From Arthrobacter sp. CDRTa11 (GTDB lineage: Bacteria > Actinomycetota > Actinomycetes > Actinomycetales > Micrococcaceae), in assembly GCF_026427775.1 (NCBI RefSeq), contig NZ_CP044532.1:372001-436000 (forward strand): a stretch of 64,000 nt of DNA. Direction: 5' to 3'. The translations under genes and the position numbers were made by a program. Position 1 is the first letter of the stretch, and the number at the start of each line of letters is the position of its first letter. Shown here piece by piece: positions 26,273 to 34,897 of the stretch. The notes under the pieces were generated by a model. It saw only the letters and a program-made list of their open reading frames with translations. It searched no databases and had not been told where the DNA came from.

Positions 26273-26973
26273 CGGTCCGCATCGTGGTGGTGTCCCATAG
26301 CGAAAAGATTGCCGACGGCGCCGTGGAACTTGCCGCCCAGATGGCGCCCGACGTCGTGATCGTGGCAGCCGGGGGAACCCCGGAGGGACGCATCGGCACC
26401 AGCCTTGAGAAGGTTTTGTCAGCGCTGGAGCAGGCCGCGGGCGGGGACGGCGTGGTGGTACTCACCGATCTGGGGTCGGCTGTTATGACAGCGGAATCGG
26501 CGCTGGAACTTGCGGAGGATCCGGCCGGGGTGCTGCTGGCCGACGCGCCCCTGGTGGAAGGGCTGGTGGCTGCCGCGGTCGCAGCCCAGGGAGGTGCCGA
26601 CGCCGAAGCCGTGAAGCGCGCCGCCGAGTCCGCCTACGGTTCGGCTTTGCCGGCAGCCCCCGGGCCGGTCCCCGCAGAGAGCGCCGTGTCGCAGGGGTCG
26701 GTAACGGGTGCCGGCCCCGATTTTACCGGCGACTTTGAGCTCATCAACCAGGCCGGCATGCACGCCAGGCCGGCCGCCAAGATCGCGGGCGGCCTCTCGT
26801 CCCTGGACGCCGAGGTCAAGGTCAACGGGGTGGATGGAGCGTCCATGACCGGGCTCATGACCTTGGCCGCGGGCCGGGGGTCGGTGCTGCACGTGGAAGC
26901 CTGGGGTGCCGACGCCGAGCGGGCCGTGAACTACGTTGGCGGCCTGGTGCAGGCAGGATTCGGCGAGCCCTAA
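26269..26973 (+). CDS. dhaM: PTS-dependent dihydroxyacetone kinase phosphotransferase subunit DhaM (EIIA-HPr fusion)
   Basis: Passes phosphate from the PTS to DhaL-bound ADP. The 234-residue protein fuses an EIIA-Man-like domain (residues 1-130, phospho-acceptor His in VVSHSEK) to an HPr domain (about 150-230, NQAGMHARPAAK with the active His), joined by a Pro/Ala linker. It lacks the truncated enzyme I domain of E. coli DhaM, so enzyme I must come from elsewhere. GTG start overlaps the dhaL stop. Confidence 0.93.
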   Translation: MTVRIVVVSHSEKIADGAVELAAQMAPDVVIVAAGGTPEGRIGTSLEKVLSALEQAAGGDGVVVLTDLGSAVMTAESALELAEDPAGVLLADAPLVEGLVAAAVAAQGGADAEAVKRAAESAYGSALPAAPGPVPAESAVSQGSVTGAGPDFTGDFELINQAGMHARPAAKIAGGLSSLDAEVKVNGVDGASMTGLMTLAAGRGSVLHVEAWGADAERAVNYVGGLVQAGFGEP

Positions 26974-26981
26974 TGCACCCG

Positions 26982-27044
26982 GAGTTTTTGTCCAGATGCG
27001 GCGGGTTGGAAGGCCTTAAACCCGCCCGACCTGGACAAAAACTC
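26982..27044. terminator. Nested inverted repeat between convergent dhaM and GH gene
   Basis: GAGTTTTTGTCCAG (26982-26995) pairs perfectly with CTGGACAAAAACTC (27031-27044), and within it GCGGGTT (27001-27007) pairs with AACCCGC (27019-27025). The right half overlaps the last 10 codons of the minus-strand gene ending at 27016. It can terminate transcription from both directions. Confidence 0.8.
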
Positions 27045-28005
27045 GAGGGGAGGGGGCACCGATGGCAGGCGCCGGGACCTGGTCCCGATCGCACACCAGG
27101 TTTCCGTTCTCGACGGCGAGCCTCGCCACCTGGATCGAGGACCGCCGGCTGCTTTCCGTCGGGTGGTCCTGGCCGGGCCGCTCAGGATGGGTGAAGTAGA
27201 AGATCCATGCGTCGTCGCCGTCGACCACCACGTCTGCGTGGAGCCCCGGGCCCTCATCGTCGGCTCGCGCATGCTTGTCGCCAATTGAACCGCCGAGGAT
27301 CGTCCCCGCCGGCTCCCAGTTGTCCAGGTCATCGGAGCGGAAAGCCAGCTGACCGCTCCAGCTGTCCACGATCAGCCAGTAGAACCCTTGGAAGAAGAAG
27401 ACGTTGGGGCCTTCATGGCCGCCAGGCGTGGACAGCACCCGGCCCCGGACCGTCCAGGTGTAGAGGTCCTCGCTGTCCGCCGCCCAGGTCTCCGAACCCC
27501 GGTGCTGGTCCTTGTACCACATCCTGAATCCACCCTGCGGGAGTTCGATGATGCAGGCATCAATGACGTTGTTGGAGCTCAGCGCGATGGGGCCATGGTG
27601 CTGCCAGGAGATGAGGTCTTCGCTGGTGTAGTGGTGAATCAGCGTCTCTTCGATGGCGCAGCCCAGCGGAATCCCCTGGATGTAGCTGACGTACATGTGG
27701 AAGGTCCCGTTGTTCTCGAATACCTCGGGAGCCCAAAAAGTGTTGTGGCCCCACTCAAAGTCGAGACCCTCAAGGGTTCCGCGGTACCGCCAGGTGGCGC
27801 AGCCATCCGTTGACGACGCCACCCCCAGCTTTGAACCGAACAGCCAGCTGATCCCCTGCGCATGCCGGACGGTAGTGGGCCTGTTGGTGTAGATCATCCA
27901 CCACGACTGCTCATGCGGATTGTAGATCAGGACAGGGTCCGCTGCCCCGTCTTCCAAAGGGTCACGGTACAGCGGGGCAGGCGCGGGGGCAGGGCTGGGG
28001 TGCAC
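27016..28005 (-). CDS. Glycoside hydrolase family 43/32-like five-bladed propeller protein
   Basis: A 329-residue protein with the five-bladed beta-propeller features of clan GH-F/GH-J: an early Asp in GAADPVLIYNPHEQSWWMIYT, FWAPEVFENNGTFHMYVSY, and KDQHRGSETWAADSEDLYTW. No signal peptide. It may act on arabino-, fructo- or other oligosaccharides, or be a non-catalytic relative. Start placed at GTG 28005 behind GGAG; a TTG 24 codons upstream is possible but lacks an RBS. The C-terminal residues are encoded by a terminator palindrome. Confidence 0.65.
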   Translation of the reverse strand: MHPSPAPAPAPLYRDPLEDGAADPVLIYNPHEQSWWMIYTNRPTTVRHAQGISWLFGSKLGVASSTDGCATWRYRGTLEGLDFEWGHNTFWAPEVFENNGTFHMYVSYIQGIPLGCAIEETLIHHYTSEDLISWQHHGPIALSSNNVIDACIIELPQGGFRMWYKDQHRGSETWAADSEDLYTWTVRGRVLSTPGGHEGPNVFFFQGFYWLIVDSWSGQLAFRSDDLDNWEPAGTILGGSIGDKHARADDEGPGLHADVVVDGDDAWIFYFTHPERPGQDHPTESSRRSSIQVARLAVENGNLVCDRDQVPAPAIGAPSPRVFVQVGRV

Positions 28006-28043
28006 GGGAATCTCCGAAACGCTGGATGTTGTTCCGGTTAATA

Positions 28044-28055
28044 TACATCGTTGTA
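28044..28055. promoter_or_regulatory. Candidate operator upstream of the GH43/32-like gene
   Basis: TACATCGTTGTA is an imperfect 12-bp palindrome (TACA/TGTA arms plus complementary inner bases) in an AT-rich patch, 39 bases before the chosen GTG start, where a promoter is expected. Confidence 0.35.
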
Positions 28056-28078
28056 GATCCTGCGTACACGCCAACAAT

Positions 28079-28100
28079 CCCCGGGACTTCCGTCCCGGGA
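28079..28100 (-). terminator. Hairpin downstream of the 28116-28448 lipoprotein gene
   Basis: CCCCGGGAC (28079-28087) pairs with GTCCCGGGA (28092-28100) at 8 of 9 positions. A separate perfect palindrome, GCTAAAGCTTTAGC (28107-28120), overlaps the gene's stop codon. Confidence 0.55.
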
Positions 28101-28115
28101 CTGAAGGCTAAAGCT

Positions 28116-28448
28116 TTAGCTGCAGAATTTGCTGAACGTGCCGCCGGCAGCTTCGTAATCCGCCTGCAGGCCCGAAAGCTTTTCCTCGTCAGGGGTCTCT
28201 TTCGCGGACTCGTCCGTGTACTCGATGATCGACTGCAGCGCGGACTTCAGGTCATCAGAGGCCACTACCTCGATGGGCCGGAACTGGTTGGCCATCCGGG
28301 TCATCCCGCTCTTGCCAACGGGTGGGTTCGCCACAACTGACTTGATCCGGTCGCAGGTTTCGGGGGTGCTCAACTGAGTGGATGCGGTGCAGGCCGAAGC
28401 GGAGAGAACAAGCCCGGTGGCGAGCAGGGCGGTGGTGAGTTTCTTCAT
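28116..28448 (-). CDS. Putative small lipoprotein
   Basis: A 110-residue secreted protein: MKKLTTALLATGLVLSASAC is a lipoprotein signal peptide with lipobox LSASAC, so it is probably anchored to the outer face of the membrane. The mature part (about 90 residues) is hydrophilic, with a Cys near each end (ETCDR and KFCS) that could form a disulfide. I recognise no family. ATG 28448 fits the signal peptide; a GTG three codons upstream is also open. Confidence 0.7.
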   Translation of the reverse strand: MKKLTTALLATGLVLSASACTASTQLSTPETCDRIKSVVANPPVGKSGMTRMANQFRPIEVVASDDLKSALQSIIEYTDESAKETPDEEKLSGLQADYEAAGGTFSKFCS

Positions 28449-28506
28449 GCTTCCCACACTAGTTGATTCGAGGTTTCATCCCGCCTCCGGAGCTGGTGCC
28501 TCTGTC

Positions 28507-28992
28507 TTACACCCTCGGCCGCAGCCCTTCTGCATTGAGTTCGACCGAGGCGGAGACAAACCTTCCACAGTGCTCGCCGTAGGGAAAATCGCCGCGGGGC
28601 CTGAAGTCGAGCGTACGTACGGGCAGGGCTGATCCGTCTGCTGCTGTTCCGCTGGCCGTCAGTGCCATCGGGGACTCGGTGAGGGAGTCCAGCATCAGAT
28701 TCCCCATCAGGGTCCCGTCAGGTGACGCTGTGGCGGAGCAGACGCCGTCGGAGGTGCAGCCCTGGTCAATGGACACTGTCCCGGGGTAGAGCTCAAGGTC
28801 CGCTTCCTTGCAGGCGCCGTCCTGGCACGCTTTAAGGTGAAGGGTTTTCACCTGGGGGGCGTACTCGCGGGCCACCGTCACGGAGACCACGGACGCCTGG
28901 GCGATCATGGGGCACGGCACGTCGTAGGGGTAGCAGGCGGAGGTGAGAACCGTCGTCGTAATCAGTGTCAGCAGTACTCCGGACTTGCCCAT
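28507..28992 (-). CDS. Putative lipoprotein (161 aa)
   Basis: The N-terminus MGKSGVLLTLITTTVLTSAC is a lipoprotein signal with lipobox LTSAC. The mature domain contains several cysteines (PCPM, ACQDGAC, QGCTSDGVC, HCG) that suggest disulfide bonding outside the cell. No family recognised. Same strand and close to the small lipoprotein gene downstream. Confidence 0.7.
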   Translation of the reverse strand: MGKSGVLLTLITTTVLTSACYPYDVPCPMIAQASVVSVTVAREYAPQVKTLHLKACQDGACKEADLELYPGTVSIDQGCTSDGVCSATASPDGTLMGNLMLDSLTESPMALTASGTAADGSALPVRTLDFRPRGDFPYGEHCGRFVSASVELNAEGLRPRV

Positions 28993-29029
28993 ACTTCAGG
29001 GTAAAGCCGGCGGGCTGCCGGCCTCCCGG

Positions 29030-29461
29030 CTACCAGAGAACTGACGCAAACATCGTTACGGCACCGGCGCCGAAAATGACCATAATGAGACCGAATGAGA
29101 ACCTTCCCTTTGACACCAGGAAGACCGGACGCGTGGATTCAGCGGGGTTGGCCGGGTTGTAAATCACCGGTATGGGACTGCCGATGATTTCCTGGTCCAT
29201 CCCATAGATGTCCGACTGGCCCAGCCAGCGCCGGCCGCCGGCGTCAGTGAACTCATAGGAGGGGGCGAACCGGTGGCCGCCGTTGCTGCCGGGGCCGTCT
29301 TTGCCATGAAGATTCCCCGTGACAGTGGCATAGGTGGCCACCCAGCCACGCAGGATGCTGCGCCGGCGGAAGGAAGCAGCCAGCGACAGTCCCACCAGCA
29401 GCAGCCCCGTGGCGGCAAAAAGGCCCGGGACGACAACAAACACGGCCTTGATGGAGTCCAT
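29030..29461 (-). CDS. DUF3592 domain membrane protein, copy 1
   Basis: A 143-residue protein with membrane helices at both ends (about 5-28 and 120-141) and an extracytoplasmic beta domain between (GWVATYATVTGNL ... SYEFTDAGGRRW ... IPVIYNPANP), the DUF3592 pattern. It lies 3 bases after its paralogue at 29465. Function unknown. Confidence 0.8.
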   Translation of the reverse strand: MDSIKAVFVVVPGLFAATGLLLVGLSLAASFRRRSILRGWVATYATVTGNLHGKDGPGSNGGHRFAPSYEFTDAGGRRWLGQSDIYGMDQEIIGSPIPVIYNPANPAESTRPVFLVSKGRFSFGLIMVIFGAGAVTMFASVLW

Positions 29462-29464
29462 CGC

Positions 29465-29896
29465 CTAGTCCACCGGAAAGATGTTGATGAAGTTGAACAG
29501 AAGGATGGAAAACACCACCATGAAGGGGATGAGGCAGCCCACTATTTTTTTGGAATCGGAGACGACCTGGAATGACTGGTTGGGGTTGAGCGGGTTGTAG
29601 ATCACCGGCACGAGCGACCCCGGCTGGGGCGGGTTGACCCGCGAAACCTCCGATTCACCTACAAAAAGCGTGCCGTGCGGATCTGTGAACTGGTAGGTGG
29701 GGAAGTAGCACCTGCTGGCGGGCGAGCTGCCAGGGCTCCTGTTCCAGCCGGCCACGCTCCCTGTCACGGTGGCCTGCACCCGGGGCCAGCCCACGGCCTG
29801 CTGCTCGCGGCGTTTGGCCTTCCGGAGCAGATGGAGGGTGGCCAGGCCCGCGCCAACAACCCACAGCGCCCCAATGATGTACAGCACGATCTTCAT
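29465..29896 (-). CDS. DUF3592 domain membrane protein, copy 2
   Basis: Also 143 residues, with the same layout: N-terminal helix (about 3-22), a DUF3592 beta domain (GWPRVQATVTGSV ... TYQFTDPHGTLFVGESEV ... VPVIYNPLNPNQS) and a C-terminal helix. Matching length and domain order to copy 1 indicate an ancient tandem duplication, but sequence identity is modest. First gene of the pair. Confidence 0.8.
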   Translation of the reverse strand: MKIVLYIIGALWVVGAGLATLHLLRKAKRREQQAVGWPRVQATVTGSVAGWNRSPGSSPASRCYFPTYQFTDPHGTLFVGESEVSRVNPPQPGSLVPVIYNPLNPNQSFQVVSDSKKIVGCLIPFMVVFSILLFNFINIFPVD

Positions 29897-29952
29897 GTTT
29901 TCCCCCAGTTCAGGTCACCCAAAAGTATGCCATCCCCTGCGGCACCCGAAGC

Positions 29953-30966
29953 TCATGCCGGAAGCCGGTATCCGCCCTGGTGCAGCTCGGCCAGGCCGTC
30001 GGTGAGCAGTCCGGCCAGCGCACGGTCCAGCTGCTCCGGGCCGCAGTTCAACCGGTGAAGGGCAGAGAGCGGCACTGCAACGCCGTCCGGCGCAAAGCCC
30101 AGGTCCGCGGGCTCCTGGTGGAACATCTCCGGGGGTACGGGATTCTCCGCGGTCCGCAGGACCGCCATCACGGCACCGCGCACCTGGCGGTCAGTGCCGT
30201 GCCACGCCTGTCCCTTGGGAATGTACGACGGCGGCGGCTCGCCGGCCGCAATCCAGGCGCATGAGTTGCGGACAGGGCAGGCGGCGCACTTGGGCACCCG
30301 GGCCGTGCAGACCAGCGCCCCCAGTTCCATGACCGCAGCGTTCCAATGGACGGAGGCACCGTCGTCGTCCGGCAGGAGTTCTGCCGCCAGCCGCATTTCC
30401 GAGGCAGTCAGCGACGGCGACGGAAGCGCGACGCCGGAAATGAGGCGCGCATGGACGCGCCGGATGTTGGTGTCCACCACCGTTTCCCGACGTCCGAAGG
30501 CAAACGCGGCCACGGCGGCAGCCGTGTAGCTGCCCACCCCGGGCAGGGCCAACAGCTCCGTGTAGGTTCCAGGAACTGTGCCGCCATGGTCGCGCACGAT
30601 CGCAACTGCCGCTGCGTGCAGCCGGAGCGCACGGCGCGGGTAGCCCAGCCTTCCCCACAAACGGACGGCTTCCCCTGCAGGTTCACCCGCCAGGGCGGCC
30701 GGGTTGGGCCAGCGGCTGAGCCATTCCTGCCAGACCGGCAGCACACGCACCACAGGTGTCTGCTGGAGCATGATTTCACTGACCAGGACGCCCCATGGTG
30801 AGCAGCCCGCATCCCGCCAGGGCAGGTCCCGGGCGGTCTCCGCGAACCAGTCCGTAATCCTGGCGTGCAGGGAGGCCAACGCGTCCCTGTTCAGGGAAGG
30901 ACCAACGGGCACAGCTGGGGAAGAGGTTTTAGTATCGATCCCAACACTGTAGTTGAAGCCTTGCAT
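29953..30966 (-). CDS. mutY: A/G-specific adenine glycosylase MutY
   Basis: Removes adenine mispaired with 8-oxoguanine. The 337-residue protein has catalytic Glu64 in VSEIMLQQT, helix-hairpin-helix LPGVGSYTAAAVAAFAFG, the catalytic Asp in VVDTNIRRVHARL, and the 4Fe-4S cysteines in CTARVPKCAACPVRNSC (C-x6-C-x2-C-x5-C). The C-terminal domain is short, as in other actinobacteria. The start is uncertain: ATG 30966 has no clear RBS, and the enzyme core begins about 30 residues later. Confidence 0.93.
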   Translation of the reverse strand: MQGFNYSVGIDTKTSSPAVPVGPSLNRDALASLHARITDWFAETARDLPWRDAGCSPWGVLVSEIMLQQTPVVRVLPVWQEWLSRWPNPAALAGEPAGEAVRLWGRLGYPRRALRLHAAAVAIVRDHGGTVPGTYTELLALPGVGSYTAAAVAAFAFGRRETVVDTNIRRVHARLISGVALPSPSLTASEMRLAAELLPDDDGASVHWNAAVMELGALVCTARVPKCAACPVRNSCAWIAAGEPPPSYIPKGQAWHGTDRQVRGAVMAVLRTAENPVPPEMFHQEPADLGFAPDGVAVPLSALHRLNCGPEQLDRALAGLLTDGLAELHQGGYRLPA

Positions 30967-31070
30967 TGGACGGGATCTGCGGGCAACGCAAACAAACCGT
31001 AACCATAGCGTTGGCTGGGTTCCCGGCGTGGTGGGAATGCAGAAGGCACCCTGTTCTCTAGCCTAGAAGG

Positions 31071-31772
31071 ATGGGCAGGCAAGGCAATTCATCAACACGC
31101 GGGACGGCGTCATCCGCATCTGGTTCCCGGAATGGTTCAGGGGCACCACGGACGCTGAGTGACGCCGTGGTGTACCGCCGCCGGCGGCTGTTCGTCGGAG
31201 TGGTAGTGCTGATGGTGATCGCCGTGGTCCTTGGCGGCTTCGCGGCGGGCGGCGCCTTCAGCGGCAACTCCGAGCAGGTTTCAAGCACCGACAGTGAAAC
31301 CGGCGCCGGCGCTTCGCCGGCAGCCCCCACAGAGTCGCCATCGGAAGCGCCCAGTCCTACTCCCACTCCGGCGGCAAGCCCCACCTGCGACCAGAACCTG
31401 GTGACTGTCTCTGCAGCAACGGACAAGCCTGCCTACGGGCCGGACGAGAACCCCTTGCTCACCCTGAAGGTCACCAACGGCGGGAAAATGCCGTGCGAGG
31501 TGAACATAGGCACGTCCCAGATGGAGTTCCTGGTGACCAGCGGCGCAGACCGGATTTTCTCCTCCAGGGACTGCCAGGCGGCGAGCGAGGATCTGGTGAA
31601 GACCATTGCACCGGGCGCCAGCGAAACAGCCAACTTCCCGTGGCCGCGCAACCGCAGCGTGGAAGGCTGCGAGCCCATCGACGCCAAACCGGGAGGCGGC
31701 GGGGCGTACTACATCTTCACGGCCAAGCTGGGTTCGAAGGCCAGTCCCAAGGCAGTGTTCCAGCTGGGCTGA
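31071..31772 (+). CDS. Membrane-anchored hypothetical protein
   Basis: A 233-residue protein with a basic cytoplasmic N-terminus, one membrane helix (about residues 41-62), a Pro/Ser/Thr-rich linker (residues 70-107) and a folded extracellular domain with three or four cysteines (TCDQN, MPCEVN, RDCQA, GCEPI). It occupies the position and orientation of Rv3587c between mutY and disA in M. tuberculosis. Function unknown. Confidence 0.75.
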   Translation: MGRQGNSSTRGTASSASGSRNGSGAPRTLSDAVVYRRRRLFVGVVVLMVIAVVLGGFAAGGAFSGNSEQVSSTDSETGAGASPAAPTESPSEAPSPTPTPAASPTCDQNLVTVSAATDKPAYGPDENPLLTLKVTNGGKMPCEVNIGTSQMEFLVTSGADRIFSSRDCQAASEDLVKTIAPGASETANFPWPRNRSVEGCEPIDAKPGGGGAYYIFTAKLGSKASPKAVFQLG

Positions 31773-31815
31773 GCTGGAACCCCACCGGCAGGGGAAGCGG
31801 GTCAGGGCAAGCGGG

Positions 31816-32892
31816 TCAGAGGAACCGGTCCAGCAGGCTGGCCTCGGCCATCCGGCTCAGGCCTTCACGCACCGTACGGGCACGCTGGTCACCGATGCCG
31901 TCCACCGTCATCAGGTCATCGATGGTGGCAGCCATCAGGAACTGCAGGCCGCCGAAATGGTCCACCAGACGGTCGGCGACAGCCTTGGGGACCGCCTTAA
32001 GCCCTGAAAGCAGGCGGTACCCGCGGGGCTGTACCACGGCGTCGAGGGTATCCACCCCGCCGGCGAAGCCGATGATGCCGGAAATCTTGCCCAGATCTAT
32101 CAGCTCGGTTGGGCCCAGGTTTACGAGGGCACTCACGGCTTTGTCGATATCATCCGGGGAGGCGTGCGGTCCCGCGTAGTCACGGATGATGATGTCGCTG
32201 CCGGGGCCCCGGCCCACGGTGAGCTCGTCAAGCTGGAGGGACAGCAGCCGGCCGTCCTCGCCCAACTCCAGGACATACTGGGAAATTTCCTCCGAGATCC
32301 GGCGAACCATTTCCTGGCGCTGCAAGGTGACGGCCACGTCCCGGACGGTCACCATGGCCTCGATCTCAAGGGCTGAGAGGGAACTGGTCACCTGGTCCAG
32401 CCGCGACCGGTACCTCTCCAGGGTGGCCAGGGCCTGGTTGGCGCGGGCCAGGACCTTCTCGGAGCCTTCGAGGACGTGGCGCAGGCCGTTGACGTACAGC
32501 GCGATGATCTGCATGGACTGGCTGACGGAGATGACGGGCACGCCGGTCTGGATGGCCACACGCTCCGCGGTCCGGTGCCTGGTGCCCGATTCCTGGGTTT
32601 CGATGCTGGAGTCCGGCACCAGCTGCACGGCGGCGCGGAGGATGTTCCCGGCGTCCCTGTCACAGATGATGGCGCCGTCCATCTTGGCGAGTTCGCGGAG
32701 CCTCGTGGGGGAGAAGTCGATACCGATATCAAAGCCGCCGGAGCAAATGGAATCGATGGTCCGGTCCGAGCCGAGAACAATCAGTGCGCCAGTGCGTCCC
32801 CGGAGGATGCGTTCCAGTCCATCGCGGAGGGGCGTTCCTGGAGCTACTCTGCCCAGAGTCGCCTTGAGCGATTCTTCGGGGCTCCGGGCCAT
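31816..32892 (-). CDS. disA: DNA integrity scanning diadenylate cyclase DisA
   Basis: Makes cyclic di-AMP and scans DNA for damage. The 358-residue protein has the DAC active site motifs DGA (residues 72-74) and RHR (105-107, GTRHRTAERVA), a central helical spine, and C-terminal helix-hairpin-helix segments (TVDGIGDQRARTVREGLSRM). Length and layout are standard. In M. tuberculosis disA directly follows radA; here radA is about 30 kb away on the same strand. Confidence 0.96.
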   Translation of the reverse strand: MARSPEESLKATLGRVAPGTPLRDGLERILRGRTGALIVLGSDRTIDSICSGGFDIGIDFSPTRLRELAKMDGAIICDRDAGNILRAAVQLVPDSSIETQESGTRHRTAERVAIQTGVPVISVSQSMQIIALYVNGLRHVLEGSEKVLARANQALATLERYRSRLDQVTSSLSALEIEAMVTVRDVAVTLQRQEMVRRISEEISQYVLELGEDGRLLSLQLDELTVGRGPGSDIIIRDYAGPHASPDDIDKAVSALVNLGPTELIDLGKISGIIGFAGGVDTLDAVVQPRGYRLLSGLKAVPKAVADRLVDHFGGLQFLMAATIDDLMTVDGIGDQRARTVREGLSRMAEASLLDRFL

Positions 32893-33277
32893 AGGGTGTT
32901 CCCTTCAAAGGTGCTGGCTGCCGCCCGCAATTATGCCGGTTTCCCACTGTCTGCCGGCAGGATCAAAAGTACTCAGTTTCCCGCAAGACCAATGATAGAG
33001 GTAAAGAGGGGCAACAACCGCACGGGCAAGCCCTAAAGTGCCCCATTCGGGGGTTCCCGGAAAGGGTTCCGAAGACCGCCCGCGGGCGGCCGGCGCTGAC
33101 GCATTTTTGGGCCTTTTGCCGCCGCTGGATAAGGGATCTGCCCCGCAGCATGTAGGAGCCGCCTTCGGTGCCGGGCCGGCGCTGGGATAAACTTGTACCT
33201 TGGCCTTAGCCAGTCCCCAGCCAGCCTTACAATGTCCCGTCAAGCGCCAGGACCCCCACCGTAGCGAAAGTAGCACC
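32893..33277. other. Divergent promoter region of disA and prfC
   Basis: 385 bases with no supported gene. It must contain the disA promoter near its left end and the prfC promoter on the right. Several short GC-rich inverted repeats are visible (for example CCGCCCGCGGGCGG near 33077), but none stands out as a known motif. Confidence 0.5.
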
Positions 33278-34891
33278 GTGTCCCAAGATGTCCTTAGCCC
33301 CGCCCGGGTCCACGAGATTCACAAACAGGCGGCCCGGCGTCGGACGTTTGCCGTTATTTCGCATCCTGACGCCGGCAAGTCCACGCTCACCGAAGCACTG
33401 GCATTGCATGCAAAGGTGATCGGCACCGCCGGTGCTTCCAGCGGCAAGGCAAACCGCAAGGAAACGGTCTCGGACTGGATGCAGATGGAGAAGGACCGCG
33501 GCATTTCCATCAGCTCCGCAGCTCTCCAGTTTTCCTACCGCGATACCGTCATCAACCTGCTGGATACTCCCGGCCACGCCGACTTCTCGGAAGACACGTA
33601 CCGTGTCCTCGCCGCCGTCGACTGCGCAGTGATGCTGGTGGATGCAGCCAAGGGCCTGGAAACCCAGACCATGAAGCTCTTTGAGGTCTGCAAGCAGCGC
33701 AACCTGCCCATCATCACTGTGATCAACAAATGGGACCGCCCCGGTTTGGACGCCCTGGCCCTGATGGACGAGATCACCGAGCGCACCGGCCTGCAGCCCA
33801 TGCCGCTGACGTGGGCCGTTGGCATCTCCGGCGACTTCCGTGGCGTCTGGGATCTCCGCAACGACCGTTTCGCCCAGTTCAAGCGGAACAACTCCGGCGC
33901 CAACATCGCGCTGACCGAGTACTTCACCCCCGAGGAAGCGGCGGAGAGCCAGGGCAGCAACTGGTCCGATGCCGTGGACGAAGCCGGCCTGGTCATCGAA
34001 TCCAACCTCGAGTTCGATGTTGAGAGCTTCCACGCAGGCAAGGCCACGCCCATACTTTTCAGCTCAGCCGCCCTGAACTTCGGCGTCAAGGAACTGCTGG
34101 ACGCCCTGGTGGACTTCGCCCCGCCGGCGGCTCCCAGGCCGGACGTAGACGGGAGCCCACGCGCCGTGGCCGCCCCGTTCTCCGGGTTCGTCTTTAAGGT
34201 CCAGGCCGGCATGAACAAGGCGCACCGCGACCACGTGGCGTTCATCCGCGTGTGCTCCGGCGTCTTTGAGCGCGGCATGGTGGTCACGCAGACGCGCACG
34301 GGTAAATCCTTCGCCACCAAGTACGCGCAGCAGGTCTTCGGCCGCGAACGTGAGGTCATCGATGAGGCCTACCCCGGCGACGTGGTGGGCCTGGTGAACG
34401 CCTCGTCCCTGCGCGTGGGGGACAGCCTCTTCCTCGAGGACCCGGTGGAATTCCCGGCCATCCCGCTGTTCGCGCCGGAACACTTCCAGGTGGCACGCTC
34501 CAAGGACCCCAGCCGCTTTAAGCAGTTCCGCCGCGGCATTGAGCAGCTCGAGCACGAGGGCGTCATCCAGGTGCTCCGGTCCGACGTCCGCGGCGACCAG
34601 GCGCCGGTGCTCGCCGCCGTCGGCCCTATGCAGTTTGAAGTGGTGGAGGACCGGATGGCCCATGACTTCAGTGCCCCCATGCGGCTGGAACGCCTCCCCT
34701 ATTCCATTGCCAGGATTTCGACGGCGGATGCCATGCCGGCGCTGGCCAACGTGCCTGGCGCCGAGGTGCTGCTGCGGTCCGACGGCGAATTCCTCGCCCT
34801 GTTCAACGACGTCTGGGCCCTGCGCCGGATAGAGAAGAACCACCCGGACCTGACGCTGGTCCCGATCGGCACGCACAACCCGGCGAAGTAG
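33278..34891 (+). CDS. prfC: Peptide chain release factor 3
   Basis: GTPase that recycles RF1/RF2 from the ribosome. The 537-residue protein has P-loop AVISHPDAGKST, DTPGHADFSEDTYRVL (G3), NKWDRPG (G4) and the RF3-type domains II and III. Start at GTG 33278 (SQDVLSPARVHEIHKQAARRRTFA); in-frame codons upstream read as unlikely protein. It is followed after 6 bases by the FabF-like gene. Confidence 0.93.
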   Translation: MSQDVLSPARVHEIHKQAARRRTFAVISHPDAGKSTLTEALALHAKVIGTAGASSGKANRKETVSDWMQMEKDRGISISSAALQFSYRDTVINLLDTPGHADFSEDTYRVLAAVDCAVMLVDAAKGLETQTMKLFEVCKQRNLPIITVINKWDRPGLDALALMDEITERTGLQPMPLTWAVGISGDFRGVWDLRNDRFAQFKRNNSGANIALTEYFTPEEAAESQGSNWSDAVDEAGLVIESNLEFDVESFHAGKATPILFSSAALNFGVKELLDALVDFAPPAAPRPDVDGSPRAVAAPFSGFVFKVQAGMNKAHRDHVAFIRVCSGVFERGMVVTQTRTGKSFATKYAQQVFGREREVIDEAYPGDVVGLVNASSLRVGDSLFLEDPVEFPAIPLFAPEHFQVARSKDPSRFKQFRRGIEQLEHEGVIQVLRSDVRGDQAPVLAAVGPMQFEVVEDRMAHDFSAPMRLERLPYSIARISTADAMPALANVPGAEVLLRSDGEFLALFNDVWALRRIEKNHPDLTLVPIGTHNPAK

Positions 34892-34897
34892 GCTGCG

